From assembly GCF_004362045.1 (NCBI RefSeq), contig NZ_SNWX01000001.1, positions 205,637 through 269,636 of the forward strand: a stretch of DNA of 64,000 bases. Direction: 5' to 3'. Within the stretch, counting starts at the first letter, position 1. Each line of letters begins with the position of its first letter. This document shows, piece by piece, positions 47,165-56,545 of this stretch. This DNA comes from Halanaerobium saccharolyticum. GTDB taxonomy: Bacteria; Bacillota; Halanaerobiia; Halanaerobiales; Halanaerobiaceae. The notes beneath the pieces were generated by a model. It was given only the letters and a program-made list of their open reading frames with translations, did no database searches and was not told where the DNA came from. The position numbers were made by a program, and so were the translations under genes.

Positions 47165-48217
47165 ATGGGAAGAAATAATAAATTTAAAAATATTTTTTCG
47201 AGTGAGAATAAATCAACCTATATAATAGCAGAAATGTCTGCCAATCACGCCGGTAGCAAAGAAAGAGCCTTAGAAATAATTAGAGCAGCCAAAGATGCTG
47301 GAGCTGATTGCGTAAAAGTTCAAACTTACACACCTGAAACAATGACTCTAGATTCAGATAAAAAATGGTTTAAAATAGATAAAGGAACCTGGGAAGGTGA
47401 AAATCTATACAGCCTCTACCAGAAGGCATATACTCCCTGGGAATGGCAGGAGGAGCTAAAAAATGAGTCTGAAAGAATAGGTATTGATTTCTTTTCTACT
47501 CCTTATGATAATACAGCTGTTGATTTTTTAGAAGATTTAGGAGTTGAGTTCTATAAGGTTGCTTCTTTCAGCATAACTAACCTTCCATTTTTAAAATATC
47601 TCGCACAAAAAGGTAAACCCATAATTATGTCAACTGGTATGGCGACTTTAGCAGAAATAGATGAGGCAGTCAGAACTATCAAAGAAATTGGTAATGATCA
47701 ACTGGCTCTTTTAAACTGCTCCAGTGCCTACCCCTCTATAGCAGATGATATGAATTTGAAGAATATAAAGAATTTAGAAGAAACATTTGATGTGCCTGTT
47801 GGATTATCTGATCATTCTTTAGGTTCTGTTGCAGCTGTAACTTCTGTAGCAATGGGAGCTAAGATAATAGAAAAACATTTTTGTATGAGCAGAGAGATAG
47901 AAAATCCTGATGCATCTTTTTCTATGGAACCGGATGAATTTAAAAAAATGGTTGATGACATAAGAGCTGCAGAAAGAGCAATCGGTAAGATTGATTATTC
48001 TATTTCCGAAAAAGAAAAAAACAGCAGAATTTTTAGAAGATCAATTTTTGCAGTTAAAGATATAAAAGCTGGAGAAGAACTAACTGAAGAGAATATTAAA
48101 ATTATACGTCCTGGATATGGTTTAAAACCAAAACACTGGGATAATGTTTTGAAAACTAAAGCTATTAAAGATATTAAAAAAGGAACACCTTTAAGTTTTG
48201 ATTTAATAAAGGGGTAA
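47165..48217 (+). CDS. pseI: Pseudaminic acid synthase PseI
   Basis: A 350-residue NeuB-family enzyme that condenses the 2,4-diacetamido-altrose product of PseG with phosphoenolpyruvate. The barrel shows TYIIAEMSANHAGSKERALE, KVQTYTPETMTLD, DFFSTPYDNTAVDFL, STGMATLAEID and LSDHSLG, and the metal-site region ends at KIIEKHF. The C-terminal SAF/antifreeze-like domain (RRSIFAVKDIKAGEELTEEN, then RPGYGLKP) is complete. The length is normal. The family split from sialic acid synthases is clear from the SANHAGS block. Confidence 0.93.
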   Translation: MGRNNKFKNIFSSENKSTYIIAEMSANHAGSKERALEIIRAAKDAGADCVKVQTYTPETMTLDSDKKWFKIDKGTWEGENLYSLYQKAYTPWEWQEELKNESERIGIDFFSTPYDNTAVDFLEDLGVEFYKVASFSITNLPFLKYLAQKGKPIIMSTGMATLAEIDEAVRTIKEIGNDQLALLNCSSAYPSIADDMNLKNIKNLEETFDVPVGLSDHSLGSVAAVTSVAMGAKIIEKHFCMSREIENPDASFSMEPDEFKKMVDDIRAAERAIGKIDYSISEKEKNSRIFRRSIFAVKDIKAGEELTEENIKIIRPGYGLKPKHWDNVLKTKAIKDIKKGTPLSFDLIKG

Positions 48218-48221
48218 TCAG

Positions 48222-49109
48222 ATGAGAATATTATTTTTTGGTGGTCATGATCTAGGTAAAATAACTTTAGAGCATTTACTAGAACAAGATAAAGATGTTT
48301 TAGCAGCAGTAATGACTGAGACCGATAATGAGTGGTACCATGGTTTAGAAGAAGTTACTGATAAATATAATCTAAAATTATTTAAAGAAAAAAATATTAA
48401 TGATAATCAATTCGTAAAAAAAACAAGAAATGACTTAAAACCTGATTTAATAATTTCAGTCAATTTTGATCAGATATTTAAAAAAGAAATCATCAATATT
48501 CCTGAAAATGGATGTATTAATATCCATGCTTCTTTATTGCCTAAATATAGGGGTAGAGCTCCTCTGAATTGGGCAATATTAAAAGGTGAAAAAGAAACAG
48601 GAGTAACAGTACATTATATTAACGAAGGTATAGATACAGGCAAAATAATACTGCAGGAAAAAATAAATATCAAAAAAACAGATTATATTGCTGACATCTT
48701 AGAAAAGGTAAAAGAAAAATATCCTGAGATGATAAATAAGGCAGTTGATTTAATAAAAAATGATAAAGTTGAGCCTGTAGAACAGAAGAAAGAAAATGGT
48801 TCGTATTATGGTAAAAGAACTCCGGCAGATGGTTTGATTGACTGGAGTCAATCAGCAAAAGATATTTATAATTTAATTAGAGCTGTTTCCCATCCCTATC
48901 CAGGAGCTTTTACTTATTTGGATGATGAGAAATTATTTATCTGGAGAGCTGAAGTTGAAGATGAAACGGCTAATAATGAACAACCGGGTAAAATCATTGA
49001 AAAAGCTGATGAAGTATTTTCAGTTCAATGTGGTAGAGGTCAGTTATTAGTAACTGATTATGAAACAGAAACTGAGATAAGTACAGGAGATATTTTTGAT
49101 GAAAAATAA
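48222..49109 (+). CDS. Sugar N-formyltransferase-like protein (methionyl-tRNA formyltransferase family)
   Basis: A 295-residue enzyme of the 10-formyltetrahydrofolate-dependent formyltransferase fold. The catalytic triad Asn100, His102 and Asp138 (INIHASLLP, then EGIDTG) has the same spacing as methionyl-tRNA formyltransferase. The substrate loop KYRGRAPLNWAI is typical. A C-terminal OB-like domain follows (WRAEVEDE). It sits exactly where the PseH acetyltransferase would be expected, and its end overlaps pseG by 11 bp. N-formylation of the 4-amino-altrose intermediate is the inferred role. A true initiator-tRNA enzyme is unlikely in this context. Confidence 0.8.
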   Translation: MRILFFGGHDLGKITLEHLLEQDKDVLAAVMTETDNEWYHGLEEVTDKYNLKLFKEKNINDNQFVKKTRNDLKPDLIISVNFDQIFKKEIINIPENGCINIHASLLPKYRGRAPLNWAILKGEKETGVTVHYINEGIDTGKIILQEKINIKKTDYIADILEKVKEKYPEMINKAVDLIKNDKVEPVEQKKENGSYYGKRTPADGLIDWSQSAKDIYNLIRAVSHPYPGAFTYLDDEKLFIWRAEVEDETANNEQPGKIIEKADEVFSVQCGRGQLLVTDYETETEISTGDIFDEK

Positions 49110-50070
49110 AATTGTGGCTTTAAGAGTAGATGGTGGTAAAGATGTTGGTATGGGTCATATTATGCGGACTATGGCTTTAGTCAATGATTTAAAAAAAGAT
49201 GAAGAAATTGAAAGATTTTTTTATATTACTAAAAATGAACCATCTGCAGTCAAGAAGTTAAAAGAAAATAATTTTGAAGTAATAACTATAGAAAAAAATT
49301 TAACTTATGAAAAAGAGATAGAAAAAGTTAAAGAAATTATAAAAAAAGAAGAAGTTAATAAGTTGATTACTGATTCTTATGAAATAGATCAGAATTATTT
49401 AATTGAAATGAGAAAAGTTGTTGATAAACTTGTTACTATCCATGATTATGCACCTTTTGCCTTTCCTTCTCATGTAGTTATCAATGGAAATACTTATGCT
49501 GAAGATTTAGATTATGAATCTTATTATGGAGATACTAAGTTTCAGCTGGGGACTGATTATTTACTTTTAAGAGAAGAGTTCAGAAATTTACCTGAAAAAG
49601 AAATTAGAGATAAAGTGCAAAATATTTTAGTTACTGTTGGTGGTTATGATTTAAGAAACTTAACACCAAAAATTATAAAAATTTTAAACTCTATTAATTT
49701 TGATAAAATAGATGATCAATACATCAATAAAGAAAACTTGCATGTTGATATAGTTATTGGTCCTTCTTTTGATAATATAGATCCGATATTAGCAGAAGTC
49801 GAAAAAAGCAGTTTGGATATTTCTTTAAACTTTAATGTTAAAAATATGAGTAAGTTGATGCTAAAAAGTGATATAGCTATTTCTTCAGGAGGAAGTACTC
49901 TTTATGAATTAGCAGTAACTAAGACTCCGGCTTTAGTTTTATTGCAAGCTGGGAACCAGGTTAGGATTGCTGAAAAAATGGATGGAAAGAGTGTTATTAA
50001 TTTGGGGTATGAACAGGATGAATTTATTATTAGAGAGAAAATCAATTACTTAATATATAATCGAAAATAA
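49099..50070 (+). CDS. pseG: UDP-sugar hydrolase PseG
   Basis: A 323-residue GT-B-fold nucleotide-sugar hydrolase that removes UDP from the diamino-trideoxy-altrose intermediate before PseI. Start ATG 49099 follows AGGAGA inside the end of the formyltransferase gene; a TTG just before it is in frame. Motifs are VDGGKDVGMGHIMRTMALVN, the family N-terminal loop with the catalytic-region His, and SSGGSTLYELAVTKTPALVL near the C-terminus for UDP binding. The pathway context strongly supports it. DNA is AT-rich. Confidence 0.9.
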   Translation: MKNKIVALRVDGGKDVGMGHIMRTMALVNDLKKDEEIERFFYITKNEPSAVKKLKENNFEVITIEKNLTYEKEIEKVKEIIKKEEVNKLITDSYEIDQNYLIEMRKVVDKLVTIHDYAPFAFPSHVVINGNTYAEDLDYESYYGDTKFQLGTDYLLLREEFRNLPEKEIRDKVQNILVTVGGYDLRNLTPKIIKILNSINFDKIDDQYINKENLHVDIVIGPSFDNIDPILAEVEKSSLDISLNFNVKNMSKLMLKSDIAISSGGSTLYELAVTKTPALVLLQAGNQVRIAEKMDGKSVINLGYEQDEFIIREKINYLIYNRK

Positions 50071-50175
50071 TTCCATACAATATCAAAATTTAATATATTA
50101 TATTTAGGATATATATTCTAAATCTAAAGACTTTAATAGTTTGAAAAATAAATTAAAAGTAGGTGTTTTATATTA

Positions 50176-51066
50176 ATGTTAACAATAGGTATACCAACTT
50201 ATAATAGAGCTCAAATAGTTGAAGAGCATTTGAGATATTATATAAAAAATGATCTACCAGACTGGGTAAAAATTTTAATTATAGATAATAATTCAAGTGA
50301 TGAGACATACAAAAATCTACTTGAAATATCAAAAATTTTTAAAAATATTGAAGTATACAAGAATAAAAGCAATTTAGGATTTCAGGGTAATTATTTAGAA
50401 TTATTTAAAAAATGTGATACTGACTATTTATTACTTACATCTGATGAAGATCCTGTTATCATTAGAAAATTATCTAAGTTAAAAAATTTCTTAGATAAAA
50501 ATCAACCAACACTTATATCGTCTCAATTTTATTTGAAGGGTGAAGCCGAAAATGAAAATTTATATAGAGGTAGTATTGAAACCAGAGAAATAAGACCTAA
50601 TGAGTTTCATAATAGTAGTTTTTATATATCAGGTCTAGTTTATAATATTAATAATAGTTTAAAAATAATAAAAAAGATTGAGAATTATCTTAAAAACCCT
50701 AATCAAATATATCCTCAGATTTTGTTAGCTTCTCAGCTTATAGCTAAATATAAATGTTTTTGGTGGAGTGAGACTTTAGTAGAAAAGGCATATCAATTAG
50801 ATAGCGAAATAAAAGGTGAAACAGGTGAGATGTATTATCATATATCTGAAAGATGGAAACAACATAAATTATTCGTAGATTTTTTAAAAGATATGATTGC
50901 TTTAGCTAAAGATAAAAATCAGAAGAAAAGAATAGAAATGATGCTTAAAATCCAAGAAGAAATGTTTATTTATAGATTGAGACACGCAATAAATCAAGAA
51001 AGACCTGATTTATTATCCGGCTTTGATAGAGGTGCTGTTAAATTATACTCTAAACATCTTAAATAA
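50176..51066 (+). CDS. Family 2 glycosyltransferase
   Basis: A 296-residue cytosolic GT-A glycosyltransferase. The N-terminus LTIGIPTYNRAQIVEEHLRY, then ILIIDNNSSDETYKNLL, is the standard GT2 nucleotide-binding start. A DED triplet in LLTSDEDPVI is the likely metal-binding DxD equivalent. The C-terminal half is helical and Lys/Glu-rich (KDMIALAKDKNQKKRIEMML) and acceptor specificity cannot be read. It lies between the pse genes and the CDP-dideoxyhexose genes, so it probably extends the flagellar glycan. It is strongly AT-rich. AGGTG precedes the ATG. Confidence 0.8.
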   Translation: MLTIGIPTYNRAQIVEEHLRYYIKNDLPDWVKILIIDNNSSDETYKNLLEISKIFKNIEVYKNKSNLGFQGNYLELFKKCDTDYLLLTSDEDPVIIRKLSKLKNFLDKNQPTLISSQFYLKGEAENENLYRGSIETREIRPNEFHNSSFYISGLVYNINNSLKIIKKIENYLKNPNQIYPQILLASQLIAKYKCFWWSETLVEKAYQLDSEIKGETGEMYYHISERWKQHKLFVDFLKDMIALAKDKNQKKRIEMMLKIQEEMFIYRLRHAINQERPDLLSGFDRGAVKLYSKHLK

Positions 51067-51124
51067 TATTTATGGTTTTCAAATTTAGAGTTAAAATTCA
51101 TTAGATAATTCTGGAGTGATTTAG

Positions 51125-52444
51125 TTGATCAAAAAAACTGATAAATTACGAAAAGAAATACTTGAAAAAGTAAAAGAGTTGCATAGAGAAGAACAAAAAG
51201 AAGAAAGCTTTGAACTGGGTAAAGATACTATACCATTTGCTGCTAGAGTTTTTGATGAAAAAGAAAAAGTATCTTTAGTTGATTCCAGTCTTGATTTCTG
51301 GCTAACAACTGGCAGATATGCCGAAGAATTTGAAGCAGAATTTGCAGATTTTATGGATCAGAGATATTGTTCTCTGGTTAATTCTGGTTCTTCTGCTAAT
51401 TTAGTTGCTTTATCAGCTTTAACTTCAGATAAATTGGAGGATAGAAAATTAAAAGCTGGAGATGAAGTAATCACAGTAGCTGCTGGTTTTCCAACTACAG
51501 TTAATCCAATTGTTCAAAATAAACTTGTGCCTGTATTTGTAGATGTGGAACTTGGCACCTATAATATAAAAGTTTCAGAATTAGAAAAAGCATTGTCTGA
51601 TAAAACTAAAGCTATTATGCTTGCTCATACTCTGGGTAATCCATTTAATTTAGAAGCTGTAACTGAATTTGCTAAAGAACATGATTTATACTTAATTGAA
51701 GATTGCTGTGACGCAGTTGGAACTACTTATGATGGTGAAATGGTCGGAACTTTTGGGGATTTTGCTACTGTTAGTTTTTATCCTGCTCACCATATGACAA
51801 TGGGAGAAGGTGGAGCAGTTTTAACTAATAACCCGGTATATAAAAAGCTGGCAGTTTCATTTAGAGATTGGGGTCGAGACTGCTACTGTGAACCAGGTGC
51901 GAATAATACCTGTGGACGCAGATTTTCCATGCAGTTTGGAGATCTTCCCTATGGCTATGATCATAAATATGTTTACAGTCATGTTGGTTATAACTTGAAA
52001 GTTACTGATATGCAGGCAGCAGTTGGAGTAGAACAGTTAAAAAAGCTTCCTGACTTTATAACGGCAAGAAAAGAAAACTTCAAAAAATTATATAAAGGTA
52101 TTAAGGAATTTGAAGAATATTTAATCTTACCTGAAGCAGAAGAGAATTCTGATCCTTCCTGGTTTGCTTTTCCGTTGTCTGTTAGAGAAAATGATGAGTT
52201 TACTAAAAATGAACTTGTTAATTACTTAGAAGAACACAAAGTGATGACCAGACAATTATTTGCTGGCAACTTAACCAGACAACCCGCCTATCAGAATGTT
52301 GAATCCAGAGTTGTTGGAGATCTTGCCAATACTGATTATATAATGAACAACACTTTCTTTATTGGAGTTTATCCAGGACTTGATGACCAGAAGATTGAAT
52401 ATATTATTCAGCAGTTTGCTGATTTTTTTGATGAAAGGATATAA
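51125..52444 (+). CDS. rfbH: CDP-4-dehydro-6-deoxyglucose 3-dehydratase (RfbH/AscC/E1)
   Basis: A 439-residue PMP-dependent iron-sulfur enzyme that removes the 3-hydroxyl in the route to 3,6-dideoxyhexoses. It starts at TTG 51125, six bases after GGAGTGA. The PLP lysine of aminotransferases is replaced by His222 in [12 protein letters not shown], the hallmark of this enzyme. Cluster ligands Cys195, Cys253, Cys255 and Cys263 have spacing C-x57-C-x-C-x7-C, identical to the family motif. The neighbours are the reductase, rfbF and rfbG of the same pathway. Confidence 0.95.
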   Translation: MIKKTDKLRKEILEKVKELHREEQKEESFELGKDTIPFAARVFDEKEKVSLVDSSLDFWLTTGRYAEEFEAEFADFMDQRYCSLVNSGSSANLVALSALTSDKLEDRKLKAGDEVITVAAGFPTTVNPIVQNKLVPVFVDVELGTYNIKVSELEKALSDKTKAIMLAHTLGNPFNLEAVTEFAKEHDLYLIEDCCDAVGTTYDGEMVGTFGDFATVSFYPAHHMTMGEGGAVLTNNPVYKKLAVSFRDWGRDCYCEPGANNTCGRRFSMQFGDLPYGYDHKYVYSHVGYNLKVTDMQAAVGVEQLKKLPDFITARKENFKKLYKGIKEFEEYLILPEAEENSDPSWFAFPLSVRENDEFTKNELVNYLEEHKVMTRQLFAGNLTRQPAYQNVESRVVGDLANTDYIMNNTFFIGVYPGLDDQKIEYIIQQFADFFDERI

Positions 52445-52446
52445 AA

Positions 52447-53145
52447 ATGGCAGTTGTAACCCAGGCAGAGGTCCTGTCTGTAATTGAACATACAGCAGAG
52501 ATTAGAGAATATATCTTAAAACCTGATAAATATAGAAGATTTGAAGCTGGAATGTTTTTGCAGCTTTCTTTAGAAGAGTTTAATTCTTCTGATTACTGGC
52601 CCGAATCGAGAACTTTTAGCTTAGCTTCTTATTATAATAAAGAAAAAGTAATTAGGCTGGTAATAAAAAAAGCTGGGAGATATACTACAAGAATTTTTAA
52701 TGAAGTCGATAAAGGTAGTGAAGTTACAATTAAATATGCTTATGGAGATTTCATTTTACCAGTCTTTGATCAAAAAAATGATATTGTTTGTCTGGCTGGT
52801 GGAACTGGAGTAACTCCATTTTTTAGTTTTATAGAGGCTCTGGAAGAACAAAATGAGCTAGAGCGATTAAAACTTCTTTACTCAGCAAAAAAATATGAAG
52901 ATTTTATAAGACTCGACTATTTAAAAGAAAAATTAAATGATGATCAACTATTATTGTTTACAACTCAAGAAAAAAATAAAGAGACCATAAATAGAAGAAT
53001 ATCTAAAGAAGATGTAATAAACTCAGCTTCTAATTATCAAAAGGCGCATTACTATATCTGTGGTACAACTGAGTTTAATTTAGATTTAAAAGAAAAACTT
53101 GAAGCTGAAAACTTAAAAAATATTTATTTAGATCAGTGGGAATAA
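52447..53145 (+). CDS. FAD/NAD reductase for the RfbH dehydratase, lacking a 2Fe-2S domain
   Basis: A 232-residue ferredoxin-reductase-like protein starting 2 bases after rfbH. The FAD-binding part has ESRTFSLASYYN (R-x-F/Y-S), and the NAD part has LAGGTGVTPFFSFIEAL and YICGTTEF. Its partner AscD/RfbI enzymes carry an extra N-terminal plant-type 2Fe-2S domain; here the protein begins directly with the FAD domain and no C-x4-C-x2-C ligand set is seen. It probably supplies electrons to the rfbH product, perhaps through a separate ferredoxin. Confidence 0.82.
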   Translation: MAVVTQAEVLSVIEHTAEIREYILKPDKYRRFEAGMFLQLSLEEFNSSDYWPESRTFSLASYYNKEKVIRLVIKKAGRYTTRIFNEVDKGSEVTIKYAYGDFILPVFDQKNDIVCLAGGTGVTPFFSFIEALEEQNELERLKLLYSAKKYEDFIRLDYLKEKLNDDQLLLFTTQEKNKETINRRISKEDVINSASNYQKAHYYICGTTEFNLDLKEKLEAENLKNIYLDQWE

Positions 53146-53165
53146 AAACAGGGGGTTGAATTTTT

Positions 53166-53942
53166 ATGAAAGCAGTAATACTTGCAGGAGGGTTTGGAAC
53201 CAGACTTGGTAACAGAACTAATTTAATTCCAAAACCCATGGTTAAGATTGGCCAGAAACCTGTTCTCTGGCATATCATGAAAACTTATGCTCATTATGGA
53301 GTAACTGATTTTATTATCTGTCTTGGTTATAAAGGTGATGTAATTAAGGATTATTTTCTCCATTATGAGGCTAAAAATAATGATTTCACTATAGATTTAA
53401 GTAACTCTGATATAATATTCCATAATAATCACAACGAAACTGATTGGAATGTTACTCTGGTAGATACTGGTTTAAATACTCTTAAAGGTGGTAGAATAAA
53501 AAGAATTGAGAAGTATTTAGATGATGGTATAAACTTACTTACATATGGAGACGGAGTAGCTAATATAGATATTAATGATCTAGTTAGATTTCATAAAAAA
53601 CATAATAAGATGGTAACAATCTCGGGTGTACATCCTCCAGCTAGATTTGGAGAACTTCTGGAAGAAGGTAATGTAGTTCAATCTTTTGAAGAAAAACCAC
53701 AGACTTCTAAAGGTTTGATTAATGGTGGTTATATGGTTTTTGAAAGAAAGATGCTTGATCATTTATCTCCTGCAGAAGACTGTGATTTTGAGGTTGGTCC
53801 TTTAGAAAAATTATCTAAGCAGGGAAAAGTCATGGTTTATAAGCATGATGGTAACTGGGAATGTATGGATCATGAACGCGATGTTAAACATTTAAATAAA
53901 CTCTGGAATGAAGATAAAGCTTTCTGGAAGGTCTGGGAATAA
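53166..53942 (+). CDS. rfbF: Glucose-1-phosphate cytidylyltransferase
   Basis: A 258-residue nucleotidyltransferase that makes CDP-glucose, the first step of the CDP-dideoxyhexose pathway. The signature AVILAGGFGTRLGNRTN with PKPMVKIGQKPVLWHIMK is the RfbF/AscA pattern. YGDGVANIDINDLVRFH carries the metal-binding aspartates, and FEEKPQTSKGLINGGYMVFE and GNWECMDHERDVKHLNKLW complete the family set. Its stop overlaps the rfbG start by one base. Confidence 0.95.
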   Translation: MKAVILAGGFGTRLGNRTNLIPKPMVKIGQKPVLWHIMKTYAHYGVTDFIICLGYKGDVIKDYFLHYEAKNNDFTIDLSNSDIIFHNNHNETDWNVTLVDTGLNTLKGGRIKRIEKYLDDGINLLTYGDGVANIDINDLVRFHKKHNKMVTISGVHPPARFGELLEEGNVVQSFEEKPQTSKGLINGGYMVFERKMLDHLSPAEDCDFEVGPLEKLSKQGKVMVYKHDGNWECMDHERDVKHLNKLWNEDKAFWKVWE

Positions 53943-55009
53943 TGGAAGAATTATTTGATGGAATTTATAAAGATAAAAATGTATTAGTAACCGGTCACAC
54001 AGGCTTTAAAGGCTCCTGGTTATCGATCTGGTTAAATGAAATGGGGGCTAATGTGATCGGTTATGCCTTAGATCCTTATACTGATCGGGATAATTTTGTG
54101 GTTGCTAACTTAAGTGAAAAGCTCACTGATTTCAGAGGAGAAATAAGAGATTATGATAATCTTCTAAGAACTTTTAAAGAAGAAAAACCAGTGATTGTCT
54201 TCCATCTGGCAGCTCAGCCGCTGGTTAGATTATCATATAAAGAACCAAGAGAAACCTATGAAGTAAATGTAATGGGAACTGTAAATGTTCTAGAAGCAGC
54301 CAGGCAGAGTGACAGTGTTAAAACTGTAATTATAATAACCAGTGACAAATGTTATGAAAATAATGAGTGGATCTGGGGTTACAGAGAAAATGATCCGATG
54401 GGAGGATATGATCCTTATAGTTCCAGTAAAGGCTGTGCAGAATTGGTTACCTCTGCTTATACAAGATCATTTTTTGAGAATGAAGATTCTGATATAGCTG
54501 TGGCTTCGGTTAGAGCCGGGAATGTTATTGGTGGTGGAGACTGGGCAGAGGATAGATTAATAACTGATTGTATTAGTTATCTAAAAGAAGGTAAGGCTAT
54601 TGAGATTAGAAGTCCAAAAGCTATTAGACCCTGGCAGCATGTGTTAGAACCTTTGCGGGGATACTTATTATTAGCTTCAAAGCTCTATCAAAACCCTGAA
54701 AAATATACAGGTGCCTGGAATTTTGGTCCTGATGAAGCATCAATTGTGACAGTTGGAGAACTTGTTGACAAACTGGTTAATAAATGGGGATCAGGTGAAT
54801 GGATTGATACTTCTAATAACAATGAACCACACGAAGCAAAACTATTGAAACTAGATATCAGTAAAGCAAGACATCATTTGAACTGGGAACCAAAACTTAG
54901 TTTTGAACAGACAATTGATTTGGTTGTTGACTGGTATCAGAATGATAATGTTGATTATGATTTTGATGTAGAGCAAATTAAAGAATATTTAAGTATAGGT
55001 GAAAAATAA
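53942..55009 (+). CDS. rfbG: CDP-glucose 4,6-dehydratase
   Basis: A 355-residue SDR enzyme that converts CDP-glucose to CDP-4-dehydro-6-deoxyglucose, the substrate of RfbH. NAD fingerprint VLVTGHTGFKGSWLSIWL. Catalytic region IIITSDKCYENNEWIWGYRE (Ser/Asp-Lys) and PYSSSKGCAELV (Tyr-x3-Lys). RAGNVIGGGDWAEDRLI is also characteristic. Coupled to rfbF by TAATG. All pathway enzymes to the 3-deoxy intermediate are thus present in the window. Confidence 0.95.
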   Translation: MEELFDGIYKDKNVLVTGHTGFKGSWLSIWLNEMGANVIGYALDPYTDRDNFVVANLSEKLTDFRGEIRDYDNLLRTFKEEKPVIVFHLAAQPLVRLSYKEPRETYEVNVMGTVNVLEAARQSDSVKTVIIITSDKCYENNEWIWGYRENDPMGGYDPYSSSKGCAELVTSAYTRSFFENEDSDIAVASVRAGNVIGGGDWAEDRLITDCISYLKEGKAIEIRSPKAIRPWQHVLEPLRGYLLLASKLYQNPEKYTGAWNFGPDEASIVTVGELVDKLVNKWGSGEWIDTSNNNEPHEAKLLKLDISKARHHLNWEPKLSFEQTIDLVVDWYQNDNVDYDFDVEQIKEYLSIGEK

Positions 55010-55013
55010 AATC

Positions 55014-55958
55014 ATGAAAAATAAAAAGTTTCTTGTTACAGGTGGTACTGGTTTTATAGGATCTCATTTAGTTAATAGGTTAGTAAAAATGGGAGAAGAA
55101 GTACATGTTATTACTCATTCTGAGAAAAATTTCTGGCGTTTGGAAAATATTGATAAAATTAATATAGAAATTATTGATATAAAAGATTTTGATAAACTAA
55201 ATAAATTTATCTCAAAATTAAATCCAGATATTATTGTTCATTTAGCTGCTTATGTGAATGCTGAAAGAGATTTAAATGGTATTGATATGGCAATTGATAA
55301 TAATTTTAATGGTACTTTAAATTTATTAAAATCTTTAAATAATATTGATTATGATTTATTTATTAATACAGGTACCTGTGAAGAATACGGTGATGGTGAA
55401 GCTCCATTTCAAGAGAGTCAGAGAGAACATCCAGTTTCTCCTTATTCTTTATCAAAAACTTGTTCTACATATTTATGTGATTTTTTCTCAAAAATTTATG
55501 ATAAACCAATTATAACAGTAAGGCCTTTTTTAACTTATGGACCAAAACAGACTTCAAAAATGTTGATACCAGAACTTATTAGAAGAGGTATTAAGGGAGA
55601 AAAGATGAATCTTACTGCAGGGGAACAAAGCAGAGATTTTATATATATTGACGATTTAATTGATGCATTCATCGTTTTAATTAATGAATATAATGAGTTT
55701 AATGATTATGAAATAATCAATATTGGTACGGGTAGACAAATATTAATAAAAGATATCGTTAAACTGATTGGAGAGTTTTTACCAAAAAGTGAGTTTGAAT
55801 TAGGTGTTTTATCTTATAGAAAAGGTGAAACTATGGAATTTTATTCAGATAATAGTCGTCTTAAAAAATTAGGATGGGTTTCAAATATTAAAATTAAAAT
55901 CGGATTAAGAAATACGATTAATTGGTGGATTAAAAAAAGTTCTAGAATAAATAGGTAA
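55014..55958 (+). CDS. NAD-dependent epimerase/dehydratase, probable CDP-3,6-dideoxyhexose synthase
   Basis: About 314 residues. GTG 54999 is in frame inside the rfbG end, but ATG 55014 gives the clean start MKNKKFLVTGGTGFIGSHLV. The SDR motifs are complete: TGGTGFIG and INTGTCEEYGDGEAPF, then SPYSLSKTC (Tyr-x3-Lys). It is the last gene of the CDP-sugar set, where a 4-ketoreductase (abequose, paratose or ascarylose synthase) is expected. Which isomer is made cannot be read from sequence. DNA becomes more AT-rich than in rfbFG. Confidence 0.75.
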   Translation: MKNKKFLVTGGTGFIGSHLVNRLVKMGEEVHVITHSEKNFWRLENIDKINIEIIDIKDFDKLNKFISKLNPDIIVHLAAYVNAERDLNGIDMAIDNNFNGTLNLLKSLNNIDYDLFINTGTCEEYGDGEAPFQESQREHPVSPYSLSKTCSTYLCDFFSKIYDKPIITVRPFLTYGPKQTSKMLIPELIRRGIKGEKMNLTAGEQSRDFIYIDDLIDAFIVLINEYNEFNDYEIINIGTGRQILIKDIVKLIGEFLPKSEFELGVLSYRKGETMEFYSDNSRLKKLGWVSNIKIKIGLRNTINWWIKKSSRINR

Positions 55959-56042
55959 ATTAATTCAATATATTTTGATAATTAATTTGGGTAGTTATTA
56001 AATAATAGCATAATTTCAAAATCAAAAAAGAGGTGACCAAAA

Positions 56043-56468
56043 ATGTCTGCTGTAGAAAAAACAAACTCTGTCCTAACCCAAATCAAAAATCTCCTTGTCC
56101 AGAAATTAAACCAAACTAAAAAAACTGAAGCTCAACCAGAAAAAGGTGACATATTTACCAAATCACAGCAGCCAGCCAAAGTCACCTATGACTTAGAAGA
56201 TATTGCAGTGCATGATGCGGTTAAAAGACCGATTAAAATTAATGATAGCAATAATATCTTTTTTATTAACCACAATAACCGCAATAGAGCTGTAAAAATA
56301 GATCCAGGAGAATATAATTTAACTGAGATTCAGTCTGCTATTCAGCAGCAGGTTAACGAAGAATTTGGAATCGGTAAAGTTAGCCTTAAAATAACAGCCT
56401 CCGGTAGAGATCGTTTTATCTATGCCGAAGACAGCAGCAGTCAGAAATTGCTGGATGAGAAGGTGTAA
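56043..56468 (+). CDS. Small protein of unknown function in the flagellar cluster
   Basis: A 141-residue protein starting at ATG 56043 after GAGGTGA. The first 55 residues are polar and probably disordered, a style often seen in flagellar export substrates (NSVLTQIKNLLVQKLNQTKK). The C-terminal 80 residues form a compact beta/alpha domain: NIFFINHNNRNRAVKIDPGE, then YNLTEIQSAIQQQVNEEFGI and KVSLKITASGRDRFIYAED. No signal peptide. I do not recognise a named family. It sits between the glycan genes and the second flagellin and may be exported or filament-associated; this is inference. Confidence 0.6.
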   Translation: MSAVEKTNSVLTQIKNLLVQKLNQTKKTEAQPEKGDIFTKSQQPAKVTYDLEDIAVHDAVKRPIKINDSNNIFFINHNNRNRAVKIDPGEYNLTEIQSAIQQQVNEEFGIGKVSLKITASGRDRFIYAEDSSSQKLLDEKV

Positions 56469-56545
56469 ATTCATAGTGGATTTTTAACCTCAGATTTGTT
56501 AAAATAAATATATAATCCAATAAAAAGACAATGGAGGACATAAAT

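Noticed and set aside
48222-49109. Housekeeping methionyl-tRNA formyltransferase
   Set aside because: The catalytic core fits, but the gene overlaps pseG inside the pseudaminate operon and lacks the usual partner def.
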